In this document: positions 1 to 9,370 of the stretch, piece by piece
How positions within the stretch are numbered: position 1 is the stretch's first letter
Layout: each line of letters opens with the position of its first letter
The notes under the pieces: model-generated
The model's input: only the letters and a program-made list of their open reading frames with translations
Databases searched by the model: none
What the model was told of the DNA's origin: nothing
Source: Roseiarcus sp963787135
Lineage (GTDB): Bacteria > Pseudomonadota > Alphaproteobacteria > Rhizobiales > Beijerinckiaceae
Reading direction: 5' to 3'
Length of the DNA stretch: 64,000 bases
Assembly: GCA_963787135.1 (NCBI GenBank)
Contig: CAWBBW010000007.1
Location: 248,001-312,000 of the forward strand
Program-made: the position numbers and the translations under genes

Positions 1-241
1 CAGGCCGCCGAGCGCGGCGATCCGCTCCGCGCCGGGCGCGAGCATCAGATGATAGGTGTTGGAAAGCACGACATCGACGCCGAGCGCCCGCACCGCCTCG
101 GGATACATCGCCTTGACCGTGGCCGCCGTGCCGACCGGCATGAACGCCGGCGTTCGTATGACGCCGCGAGGGGTGGCGAGCGCGCCCAGCCGGGCTGCGC
201 CATCAGTGCGCGCTGACCGCAAAGGAAATGCCGTCGCTCAT
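1..241 (-). CDS. tgt: Queuine tRNA-ribosyltransferase, N-terminal part, apparent frameshift, runs off window
   Basis: Tgt exchanges the guanine at position 34 of GUN-anticodon tRNAs for the queuosine precursor. The family N-terminus is recognisable: TPRGVIRTPAFMPVGTAATV, then MYPEAVRALGVD and SNTYHLMLAPGAERIAALG. The start ATG at 241 overlaps the queA stop (ATGA), so the two genes are translationally coupled. From that ATG the frame opens as MSDGISFAVSA and then meets a stop. The conserved TDGAARLGALATPRG block lies in the next frame. One extra base around 205-212 explains this. A sequence error is at least as likely as a true mutation, because the rest of the visible gene is intact. An in-frame TTG lies near the break and could be an alternative start, but it would lose the natural N-terminus. 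Confidence 0.85.
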
Positions 242-1344
242 GATCGCTTCGCAGCATGGGCCCCGTCTTGCGCGCCGATCAGCAGGCAGGCGTCGCCGTA
301 GGAGTAGAAGCGATAGCCTGCCTCGATCGCGTGCGCGTAGGCTCTGCGGATCGCCTCGAGGCCGCTGAAGGCGCTCGCCAGCATGACAAGCGTCGAACGC
401 GGCAGATGGAAATTGGTCATCAGCACATCGACTGCGCGGAAGCGATAGCCGGGCGTGATGAAAATCGAGGTCTCGCCGGCGAAGGGCTGGATACGGCCCT
501 TTTCGTCCGCGGCGCTCTCGAGGATGCGCGCCGAGGTCGTGCCGACGCAGACGATGCGTCCCCCGTTGCGACGCGCGGCGTTGAGCGCCGCGGCTGTCGT
601 GGCGTCGATCGAGCCCTCCTCGGCATGCATCGCATGATCCTTCGTGTCCTCGACCTTCACCGGCAGGAAAGTGCCGGCGCCGACATGCAGCGTGACACGA
701 TGAAGCGAGACGCCGCGCGCGGCGATGCGCTCGACGAGAGAAGGCGTGAAATGGAGCCCCGCGGTCGGCGCCGCCACGGCCCCGGGTTCGGCGGCGAACA
801 TCGTCTGATAGTCGGCCCGGTCCTTTTCGCCGGGCGCGCGTCGCGTCGCGATATAGGGCGGCAGCGGCGGCGCGCCGATCCGTTCGATCGCCTCGTCGAG
901 AGCAGCGCCCGTGAACTCGAAGCGCAGCAGGACCTCGCCCGCCTCGCCCTTCTCTTCGACCTCCGCGTCGAGCGCTGCGAGCAGACAGACCAGACTTTCA
1001 TTCAACTCGCCGAACCGGATGCGCTCGCCGACCTTGAGCTTCTTGGCGGGGCGAACCAGCGCCCGCCATCGGCAGGCGTCGACGCGGCGGATGAGGGTCG
1101 CTTCGATCGATGCAGCGGCATCGCCCCGGACGCGCACGCCTTCGAGCCTCGCGGCGATGACGCGCGTATCATTGACGACCAGCGCATCGCCGTCGCGCAG
1201 AAAGTCCGGCAGGTCGGAGACGCAGGAATCGGTCAGCGCGCCATCGGCGCCCACGACGAGCATCCGCGCGCTGTCGCGGGGCGAGGCGGGCTCGAGCGCG
1301 ATCCGCTCCGGCGGCAGTTCGAAATCGAAAGCATCGACGCGCAT
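238..1344 (-). CDS. queA: S-adenosylmethionine:tRNA ribosyltransferase-isomerase QueA
   Basis: QueA transfers the ribosyl moiety of S-adenosylmethionine to preQ1-modified tRNA to give epoxyqueuosine, the step after Tgt in queuosine synthesis. The 368-residue protein has the family start MRVDAFDFELPPERIA and the conserved blocks LVVNDTRVIAAR, AAPTAGLHFT, LHVGAGTF and TNFHLPRSTLVMLASAF. The ATG at 1344 was chosen over an upstream in-frame ATG at 1446 because the extra 34 residues are translated palindromic repeat and do not resemble the family. A GAAAGG ribosome site precedes 1344. The stop overlaps the tgt start, so the two genes form an operon. Confidence 0.95.
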   Translation of the reverse strand: MRVDAFDFELPPERIALEPASPRDSARMLVVGADGALTDSCVSDLPDFLRDGDALVVNDTRVIAARLEGVRVRGDAAASIEATLIRRVDACRWRALVRPAKKLKVGERIRFGELNESLVCLLAALDAEVEEKGEAGEVLLRFEFTGAALDEAIERIGAPPLPPYIATRRAPGEKDRADYQTMFAAEPGAVAAPTAGLHFTPSLVERIAARGVSLHRVTLHVGAGTFLPVKVEDTKDHAMHAEEGSIDATTAAALNAARRNGGRIVCVGTTSARILESAADEKGRIQPFAGETSIFITPGYRFRAVDVLMTNFHLPRSTLVMLASAFSGLEAIRRAYAHAIEAGYRFYSYGDACLLIGAQDGAHAAKRS

Positions 1345-1354
1345 CGGAACCTTT

Positions 1355-1458
1355 CGCCCTTCTCCCGCCGCGCGGCAGAAGGTGGCCGGCCTTCGACCGG
1401 CCGGATGAGGGTCGTCAAGTACCCTCACCCCGTCCCTCTCCCGCAAGCGGGACGAGGG
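1355..1458. repeat. Intergenic palindromic repeat
   Basis: Between queA and the first cyclophilin gene lies a GC-rich stretch with nested inverted repeats: a GGCCGG/CCGGCC stem around 1384-1404 and a CCCGC-aa-GCGGG stem near 1440. It belongs to the same general kind as the repeats at 18335, 37985 and 60669 and could act as a terminator between convergent or tandem transcripts. Confidence 0.5.
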
Positions 1459-1460
1459 CC

Positions 1461-1913
1461 TCAGTTCAGCGTCGCCTTGATGATCTTGTCGGGATCCTTG
1501 ACCGGTTCGCCGCGCTTGATCTTGTCGACGTTCTCCATTCCCGAGGTCACCTTGCCCCAGACCGTATATTGTTTGTCGAGGAAGCGGGCGTCGCCGAAGC
1601 AGATGAAGAATTGGGAATTGGCCGAGTTCGGGCTCGCGGCGCGCGCCATCGAAACGGTCCCCCGAACATGCGGCTCGGCGCTGAACTCGGCCTTGAGGTC
1701 GGGATATTTCGATCCGCCCGTGCCTGTTCCGTGGGGACAGCCCGTCTGGGCCATGAAGCCGTCGATCACGCGGTGAAAGACGACGCCGTCGTAGAAGCCT
1801 TCGGCGACGAGCTTCTTGATATGCGAGACGTGGCCCGGCGCGAGGGCCGGGTTCATTTCGATGACGACCGGGCCCCTTGTGGTCTCCAGGGTCAGCGTGT
1901 TGCCTGCGCTCAT
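1461..1913 (-). CDS. ppiB: Cytoplasmic cyclophilin-type peptidyl-prolyl isomerase
   Basis: This 150-residue single-domain cyclophilin catalyses cis-trans isomerisation of prolyl bonds. Core motifs are visible: FYDGVVFHRVIDGFMAQTGC, GTGTGGSKYPDLKAEF, GTVSMARA, NSANSQFFICFGDA and YTVWGKV. The catalytic Arg is in FHRVI and the binding residues are in the QFFI segment. There is no signal peptide, so the protein is cytoplasmic. It lies just downstream of a second, exported cyclophilin gene on the same strand (16 bp gap), and the two probably form one transcript. Confidence 0.93.
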   Translation of the reverse strand: MSAGNTLTLETTRGPVVIEMNPALAPGHVSHIKKLVAEGFYDGVVFHRVIDGFMAQTGCPHGTGTGGSKYPDLKAEFSAEPHVRGTVSMARAASPNSANSQFFICFGDARFLDKQYTVWGKVTSGMENVDKIKRGEPVKDPDKIIKATLN

Positions 1914-1929
1914 GACTTGAAACTCCTGA

Positions 1930-2478
1930 TTACTTCGACGCGCTCGCCATGCGCATGGTCACGATCTTGTCGGGGTTCGTCACCTGGCCGTTGTTGGCCT
2001 CGGTTCCGGCCTTGATCTTGTCGACGACATCCATGCCGGACACGACCTCGCCGAAGGCGGTATATTTGCCATCGAGGAAGCCTGCGTCGCCGAACACGAT
2101 AAAGAATTGCGAATTGGCCGAATCCGGGTCCTCCGAGCGCGCCATGCCGAGGATGCCGCGGGTGAAATGCGTCTGGTTGAATTCCGCCGGCAGGTTGGGC
2201 AGGTCCGAGCCTCCCGTCCCGGTGCCTGTCGGATCGCCGGTTTGCGCCATGAAGCCGGGGATGACCCGGTGGAAGACGATGCCGTCATAGAACCCGCGCT
2301 TCACCAGCGTCTTGATCTGCGCGACATGCTTTGGCGCCCAGTCGGGACGCAGCCGGATGACCACCTTGCCGTTCTTCGTCGACAGAATGACGGTATTGTC
2401 CGCGTCCGCCGCCGCCCAGGCGGATGGAGCAGCGAGAAGAGGAAGCGCCAGCGCGGCGCGACGGCTGAAAACGAGCAT
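1930..2478 (-). CDS. Exported cyclophilin-type peptidyl-prolyl isomerase
   Basis: This 182-residue cyclophilin has an N-terminal signal peptide: basic start, then hydrophobic ALALPLLAAPSAWA with an Ala-x-Ala-type cleavage site near residue 22. The catalytic domain follows with FYDGIVFHRVIPGFMAQTGD, GTGTGGSDLPNLPAEF, ILGMARS, NSANSQFFIVFGDAGF and YTAFGEV. It probably helps fold periplasmic proteins. It precedes the cytoplasmic paralogue, which suggests a local duplication followed by gain or loss of the signal sequence. Confidence 0.93.
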   Translation of the reverse strand: MLVFSRRAALALPLLAAPSAWAAADADNTVILSTKNGKVVIRLRPDWAPKHVAQIKTLVKRGFYDGIVFHRVIPGFMAQTGDPTGTGTGGSDLPNLPAEFNQTHFTRGILGMARSEDPDSANSQFFIVFGDAGFLDGKYTAFGEVVSGMDVVDKIKAGTEANNGQVTNPDKIVTMRMASASK

Positions 2479-2728
2479 GCAGGGCCTCGGGATGCGGCGG
2501 CGGGATCGCCGGCGCGGGGTGATAGCAGGTTAAAGGCGCATTGCAACCGGCGCTCCATGCGGGCCGCGCGCGATCCTCCGGGCGGCGGCTCTTGAGTGTT
2601 GGCCCAGAGGCCCCGGCCACGCGCGATTTCGCAGCCGCAAAAAAAAGTCTTGGAACACGGCCTCGCAGCGGGCATAGTCGCCCCGGGGCAAATTAGGCTC
2701 GTTCGAACTCATAACCGATGGAGTTAGG

Positions 2729-3133
2729 ATGAACTGCTCTGGTCTGGCGCTCGCTGCGATCGTCGCGATCCTCGCGACGCAAGTTTCCGCTGAGCCCCTC
2801 TCTCGAAGCTGCGATTACAAGGGCGACGGCAAGCTCGGACCCCTCCAGGTGTCGTTCGACGAGGTGAGGCGCTCGGTGACCGTGACGACGCGCGACGGCC
2901 AGATCTGGCGGTATCGGGACGGCGTGACGGGACCGATCAACCCATCCAACCCGAGGGACGACCTGGGCCCGGTCGAACAATTCGTCAAGCTGTTCCCCGG
3001 CAGGGTCGAGGTCGGCTTCCGCTGGCCGGACGACGGATCGACCGGGCATCTCGCCTATTTCGACCCCGCTTCGTTCAAGAACCCAGCCAAGCGTTGTCTG
3101 TGGCGTTCGTTCTCGGACTTCGCGATGGGGTAA
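2729..3133 (+). CDS. Small exported protein of unknown function
   Basis: A 134-residue protein with a clear signal peptide (SGLALAAIVAILATQVSA, cleavage near residue 21). The mature part has two cysteines (CDYKGDG and KRCLW) that could form a disulfide, and it contains the segments LGPVEQFVKLFPGRVEVGFR and GHLAYFDPASF. I do not recognise a family. The ATG at 2729 is preceded by TTAGG. It is divergent from the exported cyclophilin gene and convergent with the TrpB2 gene. Confidence 0.7.
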   Translation: MNCSGLALAAIVAILATQVSAEPLSRSCDYKGDGKLGPLQVSFDEVRRSVTVTTRDGQIWRYRDGVTGPINPSNPRDDLGPVEQFVKLFPGRVEVGFRWPDDGSTGHLAYFDPASFKNPAKRCLWRSFSDFAMG

Positions 3134-3169
3134 TGCTTTGGGGGGCGCGCACGCCCCCCGAGCCTTCCG

Positions 3170-4537
3170 TTACTCCGCGGCGACTTTCGGCAGCGCGGCG
3201 AGCGAAGCCTCGAGCATCGCCTCGTCGTAGTCCTGATCGACGAGCTTTCCGGCGAAATAGTCGGTGTAGGCCTGCATGTCGAAATGACCGTGGCCGCAGA
3301 GATTGAACAGGATCGTCGGCGACCTGCCCTCCTCCCGCGCTTTTACCGCTTCGTCGATCGCGCCTTTGACCGCGTGATTGGCTTCCGGGGCCGGCACGAT
3401 TCCCTCGGCGCGCGCGAACAGCACGCCAGCCTCGAAGCATGGGTTCTGATGATAGGCGCGCGCTTCGATCAGGCCGAGCTCCTTGCAATGGCTGACCAGC
3501 GGCGACATCCCGTGATAGCGCAGCCCGCCCGCATGGAAGCCTGGCGGGATAAACGTTGAGCCCAGCGTGTGCATCTTGACCAGCGGCGTCAGATGGGCCG
3601 TGTCGCCGAAATCGAACGCGTACCTGCCGCGGGTCAGCGACGGACAGGCCGCGGGCTCGACCGCGATGATCCGCACGTCCCGCTTGTGGCTGAGTTTCGC
3701 GCCAAGGAACGGGAAGGCGATGCCGGCGAAATTCGAGCCGCCGCCCGTGCACCCGACCACGATGTCGGGGTAAGCGCCCGCCATCTCCATTTGCGCGATC
3801 GCCTCCTGGCCGATCACCGTCTGGTGCAGGAGCACGTGATTGAGCACGCTGCCGAGCGCGTATTTGGTGTCGTCGTTCTGCGCGGCGACTTCGACGGCTT
3901 CCGAAATGGCGATCCCGAGGCTGCCGGGCGAATCCGGATGTTCGGCGAGGATCGCGCGGCCGGAGGCGGTCTCCATACTCGGGCTTGGGACGCATCGCGC
4001 CCCGTAGGTCTCCATCAGAGCCCGCCGGTACGGCTTCTGGTTGTACGAGACCCTGACCATGTAGACTTTAACGTCGAGACCGAAAAGAGCCCCGGCGAAG
4101 GCGAGCGCCGACCCCCACTGCCCTGCCCCCGTCTCGGTCGAGAGCTTTTTGACGCCCTCTGCCTTGTTGTAATAGGCCTGCGCCACCGCAGTATTGGGCT
4201 TATGACTGCCGGCGGGGCTCACGCCCTCGTATTTGTAGAAAATGCGCGCACTCGTGCCGAGGGCCTTCTCGAGCCTGTGCGCGCGGTAAAGCGGGGTTGG
4301 GCGCCACATCCGATAGACGTCGCGAACCGGTCCCGGAATCTCGATGTGCCGCTCGGTCGACACCTCCTGGCCGATAAGCGACATCGGGAACAGCGGCGCG
4401 AGGTCGGCGGGACCGATCGGCTGGCCGGTGCCGGGGTGCAGAACTGGCGGCGGCGGCGCCGGCAAATCTGCGATGACGTTGTACCAGGAATGAGGAATGC
4501 GATCCTCGCCCATCACGTATTTGTGCTGATCGCTCAA
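3170..4537 (-). CDS. TrpB2-type tryptophan synthase beta-like PLP enzyme
   Basis: A PLP-dependent enzyme of the TrpB2 branch (TrpB-like, about 455 residues), which joins indole or a related donor with serine or phosphoserine. The PLP lysine is in AGSHKPNTA. The phosphate-binding glycine loop is GCTGGGSNFAG. TrpB2-type blocks WRPTPLYRA, KLSTETGAGQWGSALAFA and RYHGMSPLVSH are present. No trpA or canonical trpB is adjacent, as is usual for TrpB2. I chose the TTG at 4537 as the start because GGGAGGG lies five bases upstream. An ATG at 4561 would place that ribosome site inside the gene. Confidence 0.9.
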   Translation of the reverse strand: MSDQHKYVMGEDRIPHSWYNVIADLPAPPPPVLHPGTGQPIGPADLAPLFPMSLIGQEVSTERHIEIPGPVRDVYRMWRPTPLYRAHRLEKALGTSARIFYKYEGVSPAGSHKPNTAVAQAYYNKAEGVKKLSTETGAGQWGSALAFAGALFGLDVKVYMVRVSYNQKPYRRALMETYGARCVPSPSMETASGRAILAEHPDSPGSLGIAISEAVEVAAQNDDTKYALGSVLNHVLLHQTVIGQEAIAQMEMAGAYPDIVVGCTGGGSNFAGIAFPFLGAKLSHKRDVRIIAVEPAACPSLTRGRYAFDFGDTAHLTPLVKMHTLGSTFIPPGFHAGGLRYHGMSPLVSHCKELGLIEARAYHQNPCFEAGVLFARAEGIVPAPEANHAVKGAIDEAVKAREEGRSPTILFNLCGHGHFDMQAYTDYFAGKLVDQDYDEAMLEASLAALPKVAAE

Positions 4538-4748
4538 ATGTCCCTCCCGACGAAGCCGCACCCTGGGCGACCTGGCGGCAAGTTAACACAACGGCTTGCC
4601 AACATTGAAAGGCTTTTTCACCCGGCGCGCGAGGCAGATCGGGCGGACCTGCGCGCCACGCAAAGTGGCGGTGGGATCGCTTGACACAACGGGAGGCGCC
4701 GCGCAATCAGGCGCTTTCGGCCGGAGAGCCGACTGGCCTGGCCGAGTG

Positions 4749-5618
4749 ATGATCGATTTCAAAGACCTGCGTTACCGGCTGGAATACGCCGTATTCCGGC
4801 TGCTCGAACTGGCGATTCTGGCGCTGCCGCTCGAGACGGCGTCGAGCGGCTCGGGAACGGCGTGGCGGCTGATCGCGCCTCACCTGCATCGGCAAAAGCG
4901 CGTGCTCGACAATCTGGCCGCCGCCTACCCCGAGACATCGCTTCGCGAGCGCAAGCGGATCGCGGCGGACATGTGGGAGAACCTCGGCCGCACCTACGCG
5001 GAATTCTTCCATCTCGACAGGATCGTCGCCGAGGGCCGAATCGCGCTCGAGCCCTTCGAGCGCTTCGACGAGATCGCGCATGGCGGCCCGTTCGTGGTCT
5101 GCGGCCTGCACCTCGGGAACTGGGAGATCATGTCGCAGGCGGGCAAGCGCTTCGGCGTGCCGGTGACGAGCGTCTATCAGCGGCTCAGCAATCCTTACGT
5201 CGACGCCGCGACCGTGAAGTTGCGGGCCCCGCAATACGAGGGCGGGCTCCTGCCCAAGACGCCGGCGACGGCGCGGACGCTTCTCAAAAGGGCGCGCGGC
5301 GGAGACGGCTGCCCCGCCTTCCTCGCCGACCTCCGCGACGACCGCGGCGCGCCGGTGCCGTTCTTCGGCCGTCCCGCGCTCTCGAGCCTCTTTCCGGCGC
5401 TGCTGGCGCGCGCGACCGGCCTGCCGCTTTACGCCTGCGCCGTCTACCGCCGGCCCAACGTGCGCTTCTCGATCCGCATCGAGCCGGTCTTTGTGCCGCA
5501 AACCAACGACCGCGATGCGGATGCGGCGGCGGGCACAGCCGCCCTTCACGCCCAGTTCGAAGCTTTCATCCGCGAGGCGCCCGAGCAGTGGATGTGGGGA
5601 CATCGGCGCTGGGATTAG
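4749..5618 (+). CDS. Lipid A biosynthesis lauroyl/myristoyl acyltransferase (LpxL/HtrB family)
   Basis: A membrane-associated late acyltransferase of about 289 residues that adds a secondary acyl chain to lipid A. The family catalytic HX4E motif is HLGNWE, preceded by PFVVCGLHLGNW. An N-terminal hydrophobic segment (AVFRLLELAILALPLE) is the usual membrane anchor. Later blocks QRLSNPYVD, LRDDRGAPVPFFGRPA and EAPEQWMWGHRRW match the family. A GTG at 4746 lies directly before the chosen ATG. The gene is divergent from trpB2, and the 210 bp between them should hold both promoters. Confidence 0.9.
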   Translation: MIDFKDLRYRLEYAVFRLLELAILALPLETASSGSGTAWRLIAPHLHRQKRVLDNLAAAYPETSLRERKRIAADMWENLGRTYAEFFHLDRIVAEGRIALEPFERFDEIAHGGPFVVCGLHLGNWEIMSQAGKRFGVPVTSVYQRLSNPYVDAATVKLRAPQYEGGLLPKTPATARTLLKRARGGDGCPAFLADLRDDRGAPVPFFGRPALSSLFPALLARATGLPLYACAVYRRPNVRFSIRIEPVFVPQTNDRDADAAAGTAALHAQFEAFIREAPEQWMWGHRRWD

Positions 5619-5734
5619 CCGACAAGGCGGATGGTCGGGGACCGGCGGCTGACGCTCTTTCGATTTGGAGTTGCCCAAACCCCCTCAAACCGGCAGAGTC
5701 TACCGACACGTGTTCGACTTTCCGAGGACGAACG

Positions 5735-7484
5735 ATGTCCGGGCGCAAGTTTTTGATCGTTCTGATCAAGCCGTCGCATTACGACGGCGACGGCTATGTG
5801 ATCCAATGGCGCCGCTCGACCATCCCCTCGAACAGCCTCGCCAGCGTCTACGGCCTGCTGGCGCAATGCGCCGAAGAACGCGTTCTCGGCGCGGACGTCG
5901 ACATCGAGATTGACGTCTATGACGAGTGCAACACGATCGTCGACATTCCCGGGATTTCAGATCGGATTAAGTCCGCTGGGGGTGGCTTCGTTGCGCTGGT
6001 GGGCGTTCAGTCGAATCAGTTCCCCCGCGCGCTCGACATTGGCCGCCAGTTTCGGGCTCGCGGCATATCGGTCGCGGTCGGGGGCTTCCATGTCTCCGGA
6101 TGCATGGCCATGCTGCCGGAATTGCCGCCGGACCTGAAGGAAGCGCAGGCACTGGGCATGATCCTCTACGCCGGCGAGGGCGAAGGCCGGCTCGAGGGCC
6201 TGCTGCGCGATATCGACGCCGGCGCGGCGCAACCGGCGTACAATTACCTGAACGACATGCCGGATATGGCTGCTGCCGCAATTCCGGTCCTTCCGCGTGC
6301 CGTCGTCACGCGAGTGGCCGGACATTACACCAGCTTCGACGCCGGGCGCGGGTGCCCGTTTCAGTGCAGCTTTTGCACGATCATCAACGTCCAGGGGCGC
6401 AAGTCCCGCTATCGCACCACCGACGACGTCGAGGCGATCGTGCGCGCCAACGCAGCTCAGGGCGTAACGCGCTTTTTTGTCACCGACGACAATTTCGCCC
6501 GCAACCGCAACTGGGAGCCGATCCTCGATCGCCTCATCGAACTGCGCGAAGTCCAGGGCTTCAAGATCAGGCTCCTGCTGCAGGTCGATACGCTCTGCCA
6601 TCGCATTCCGGGCTTCATCGAGAAGGCGGCGCGCGCCGGCTGCAACGCCGTCTTTATCGGCCTCGAGAACATCAATCCCGAAGTCGCTGATGGGCGCCAA
6701 GAAGCGCCAGAACAAGATCTGGGAATATCGCGACATGCTGCAGGCTTGGCGCCGCGCCAAGGTCATGACCTGGGCCGGTTATATCCTCGGCTTCCCGACA
6801 GATACCCCCGAATCGATCGCGCGCGACATCGAGACCATCAAGCGCGAGCTGCCGATCGATATTCTCGAGTTCTTTTTCCTGACCCCCCTGCCGGGCTCGG
6901 AGGATCACAAGACGCTCTACCTCAAGGGCGCGCGCATGGACCCCGACATGAACAATTACGATCTCGAGCATGTCTGCGCCGATCACCCGATCATGTCGGC
7001 CGAGACCTGGCGCGGGGTCTATCGCGACGCCTGGGCGCGCTATTATTCCGACGCGCATGTCGAGACCGTGCTTCGCCGGGCGCTCGCAAGCGGCATCAAC
7101 CCGCGCAAGATCGTCGATGCGATGACGGTCTTTTCCGGCTCGTCCCGGATCGAGGGGGTGCACCCCCTGCAGTTCGGCTATGTGAGGCGCAAGATCCGCA
7201 CGCAGCGCCGGCACGGAATGGCGATCGTCCATCCGCTGATCTTCTATCCCTGGCGCGCGTTCGATTTCTTCAGGGTCGCGGCAAAATGGGCCGCGCTCGC
7301 GCTGCGCTACCGGGCGATCCTGCGTCGCGTCCTGGCCGACAAGGAGGGCGCGGCTTATGTCGACGAATCACTGATTCCGCCGACCGAAGCGGACCAGAAC
7401 GCCGATTTCGTGACCGCTTTCGCCGACAAGATCCCGGACACCTACGGCGCCCCGAAGCGGGAGGTCGCGCCCGCGGCGGAGTGA
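5735..7484 (+). CDS. B12-binding-type radical SAM protein, one apparent frameshift
   Basis: The reading frame joins two overlapping pieces into a protein of about 583 residues. Residues 1-160 resemble a cobalamin-binding-like Rossmann domain (LVGVQSNQF, SVAVGGFHVSG, LYAGEGEG). The radical SAM core has the Cx3Cx2C cluster motif CPFQCSFC at residues 207-214, then FFVTDDNFARN and AVFIGLENINPE. An extra base near 6683 shifts the frame. After removing it the protein continues as SLMGAKKRQNKIWEYRDML and runs to 7484 without a stop. A GAGG ribosome site precedes the ATG. Substrate is unknown. Related proteins include methylases and cyclases, but nothing local decides this. Confidence 0.8.
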
Positions 7485-7992
7485 GCGGCCGGGCCCGTTC
7501 GACGACCGCAGAAGATTCGTCTCCGTCGCATCGGCGAGGCGTCGATCACAGAAATGTAGAGACCCGGTTCAGGCAATTCCGAGGGCCGCTCAAAGCTCTG
7601 CGATGCGATCCAACCCTGACCTTCGGAGTGGGGTCGAACGCGAACGACCCGAAGGGCGAGGCGTGTGGGAGGCGGCTGCCCAATGAGCTCTCGCGGTCAG
7701 ATGGACTTCACCTCGCCGCGTCCATGCGGAGCGTAGAGCCGGTCATCCAGCGGCGCCTGGCGAGACCAGGAAGGCCATCAGCCGCGATCCCCCGGCATCA
7801 GCAACAACGGGCATGGTGGTCTCGGGATCGCAGGTCGACGTCAACGTAATGTCCCCACCGGCGCCCAATGGGGGTACACGGGCACGGCGACCGTAATACC
7901 AGTCCGGCGCTCGCTGCGGCCCTGCCAGACCCGGCGTTCGGGATCAATAGCGCCGGCGACGTGGTCGGCGGTAGCGGGTCGTCGGCGTTCTA
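7485..7992. other. Intergenic stretch without a supported gene
   Basis: About 500 bp with no frame that shows family features. A short plus-strand piece near 7945-7990 reads GINSAGDVVGGSGS, which recalls the HAF-type repeat seen in some secreted proteins, but it is too short and isolated to call. Confidence 0.4.
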
Positions 7993-8419
7993 GGCCTGCC
8001 GGAAACGGAGGAAGTTGCAGACATTGACGACCCCCGCCGGCATCAAAGCGGGCCACGCCGCGATCGTGAGACGCCGCGCGCCGTGCAGCTTGAGCGCCAG
8101 ACGCCTCCCATTGCTCGTCGGTCATCTCGAAGAGGTCGATCTGAGGCACCGCGCGGCGATATTGAGCAGCGCGTCGATGCGACCGAACGCAGACAAGCGC
8201 CTGATCAACGACGGTCTGGGCAACGCGGAGCTCAGAAAGGTCGATATCGATTACCAGTGCTTCGGCGCCGGCGGCCTTCACCGCCTCGCGCCGTCTCGTC
8301 CAGATAGACAAGGTCCCGAGCGACGAGGACGAGCGCCGAGAAGTCGCGCGCGAGGCGGATCGCGTCGCCCGTCAGATGCTCTGGCTCGCGCCCGTGACGA
8401 TGGCGACTGACTTCGCCAT
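7993..8419 (-). pseudogene. Short-chain dehydrogenase/reductase remnant
   Basis: From an ATG at 8419 the frame reads MAKSVAIVTGASQS, the NAD(P)-binding TGxxxGxG region of an SDR. Later fragments in shifted frames include LVLVARDLVYLDE, REAVKAAGAEALVIDIDLSE, VPQIDLFEMTDEQWEA and LMPAGVVNVCNFL. At least three frameshifts separate these pieces. The region that should hold the Tyr-x-x-x-Lys active site is missing or unrecognisable. The gene is clearly dead and truncated. Confidence 0.7.
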
Positions 8420-8448
8420 TGGAGTTCTACTCGATTGCGAAATGGAGG

Positions 8449-9290
8449 TCAGCGTGGAAGGAATTCACGGATGGCTGTCGAGATCTCGGAGAGAGTGTGT
8501 CTACAGCGAGAAATGTACGGTGTAGAAGAAGCGCACGTCGCGTTCGGGATGTAGCGCTTGAAGGCCTCCGCGCGAGGCGGCAAGAAGAATGGATCGTTCT
8601 TGCCACACACCGCCAGCAAGGGCGGCTTGTGGGTAAGGAAGTACTGCTGGAAAGTAGGATAGAGCGAGACGTTGCTCTTGTAGTAGCCGAACAGGTCGAG
8701 CTGCACCTCGGTCACGCGGGGCCGGGAGAGATAGAAATAGTAGAGAGAATGGCAGTACGGGGAAACCTTCGTAGTGTAGATTACGAAGTGAGTGTACTGA
8801 CAGTAAGTGCTTTAGGGCTTCAGAAAGTAGCGCAGCGACTGCGCGGTTAGAGGGCGAAGCGTCCTTCCAGTACGCCCGAATAGGATAACAGCCGTCGCTC
8901 AAGCCCTCCTCGTAGGCGTTGCCGTTCTGCGAGATGATCGCAGTGATCCGGTCGGGATGCTTGACGCGAGCCGGAACGCGGTCGGAGCGCCGTAATCGAA
9001 CACGTAGACCGCATAGCGGCCGAAGACGATGGTCTCGGTGAAGCGATCGATCGTTCGGCGATCCGGTCGAACGGTTGCGGCCATCGGGCATATCAGAGTT
9101 GACGAAGCCCGGCAGATCGGGCGCGACGATATGAAAGCGTTCGGCAGAGCTGGGATAAGATCGCGGAACAGTAGACGGCGGTAGGGAAACCATGCAGCAG
9201 CAGAAACTTCGGCGCGCCTTTAGGGACGGCCTCGCGGTAGAAGACGGCGCGGCCGTCTACTTTGGCAGTCCGATAGTGAGTCGAGGTCAT
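8449..9290 (-). pseudogene. Alpha/beta hydrolase (epoxide hydrolase/dehalogenase-like) pseudogene
   Basis: The start at 9290 has a good ribosome site (AAAGGAG) and reads MTSTHYRTAKVDGRAVFYRE then FLLLHGFPT, the oxyanion region of alpha/beta hydrolases. Other fragments in different frames are HIVAPDLPGFVNSDMPDG and, near the C-terminus, PPLLAVCGKNDPFFLPP followed by AIREFLPR. Several small indels break the frame. The nucleophile elbow region survives only in pieces. It lies next to other decayed genes on the same strand. Confidence 0.75.
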
Positions 9291-9370
9291 GAAGCTTCTC
9301 CTTTCGCTCGTCGATAACCAGGTTTGGCTCAAGACAATTATGTCTAGCTTCTCCCCATGCCGGCGCGGTC

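Noticed and set aside
256..1776. Long plus-strand frame (506 codons) opposite queA and ppiB
   Set aside because: It is the antisense shadow of two well-conserved genes in GC-rich DNA and shows no family features.
4862..7849. Very long plus-strand frame of 995 codons
   Set aside because: It joins an out-of-frame reading of the lipid A acyltransferase, the true first half of the radical SAM protein, and out-of-frame sequence beyond its frameshift. Only the middle part is real.
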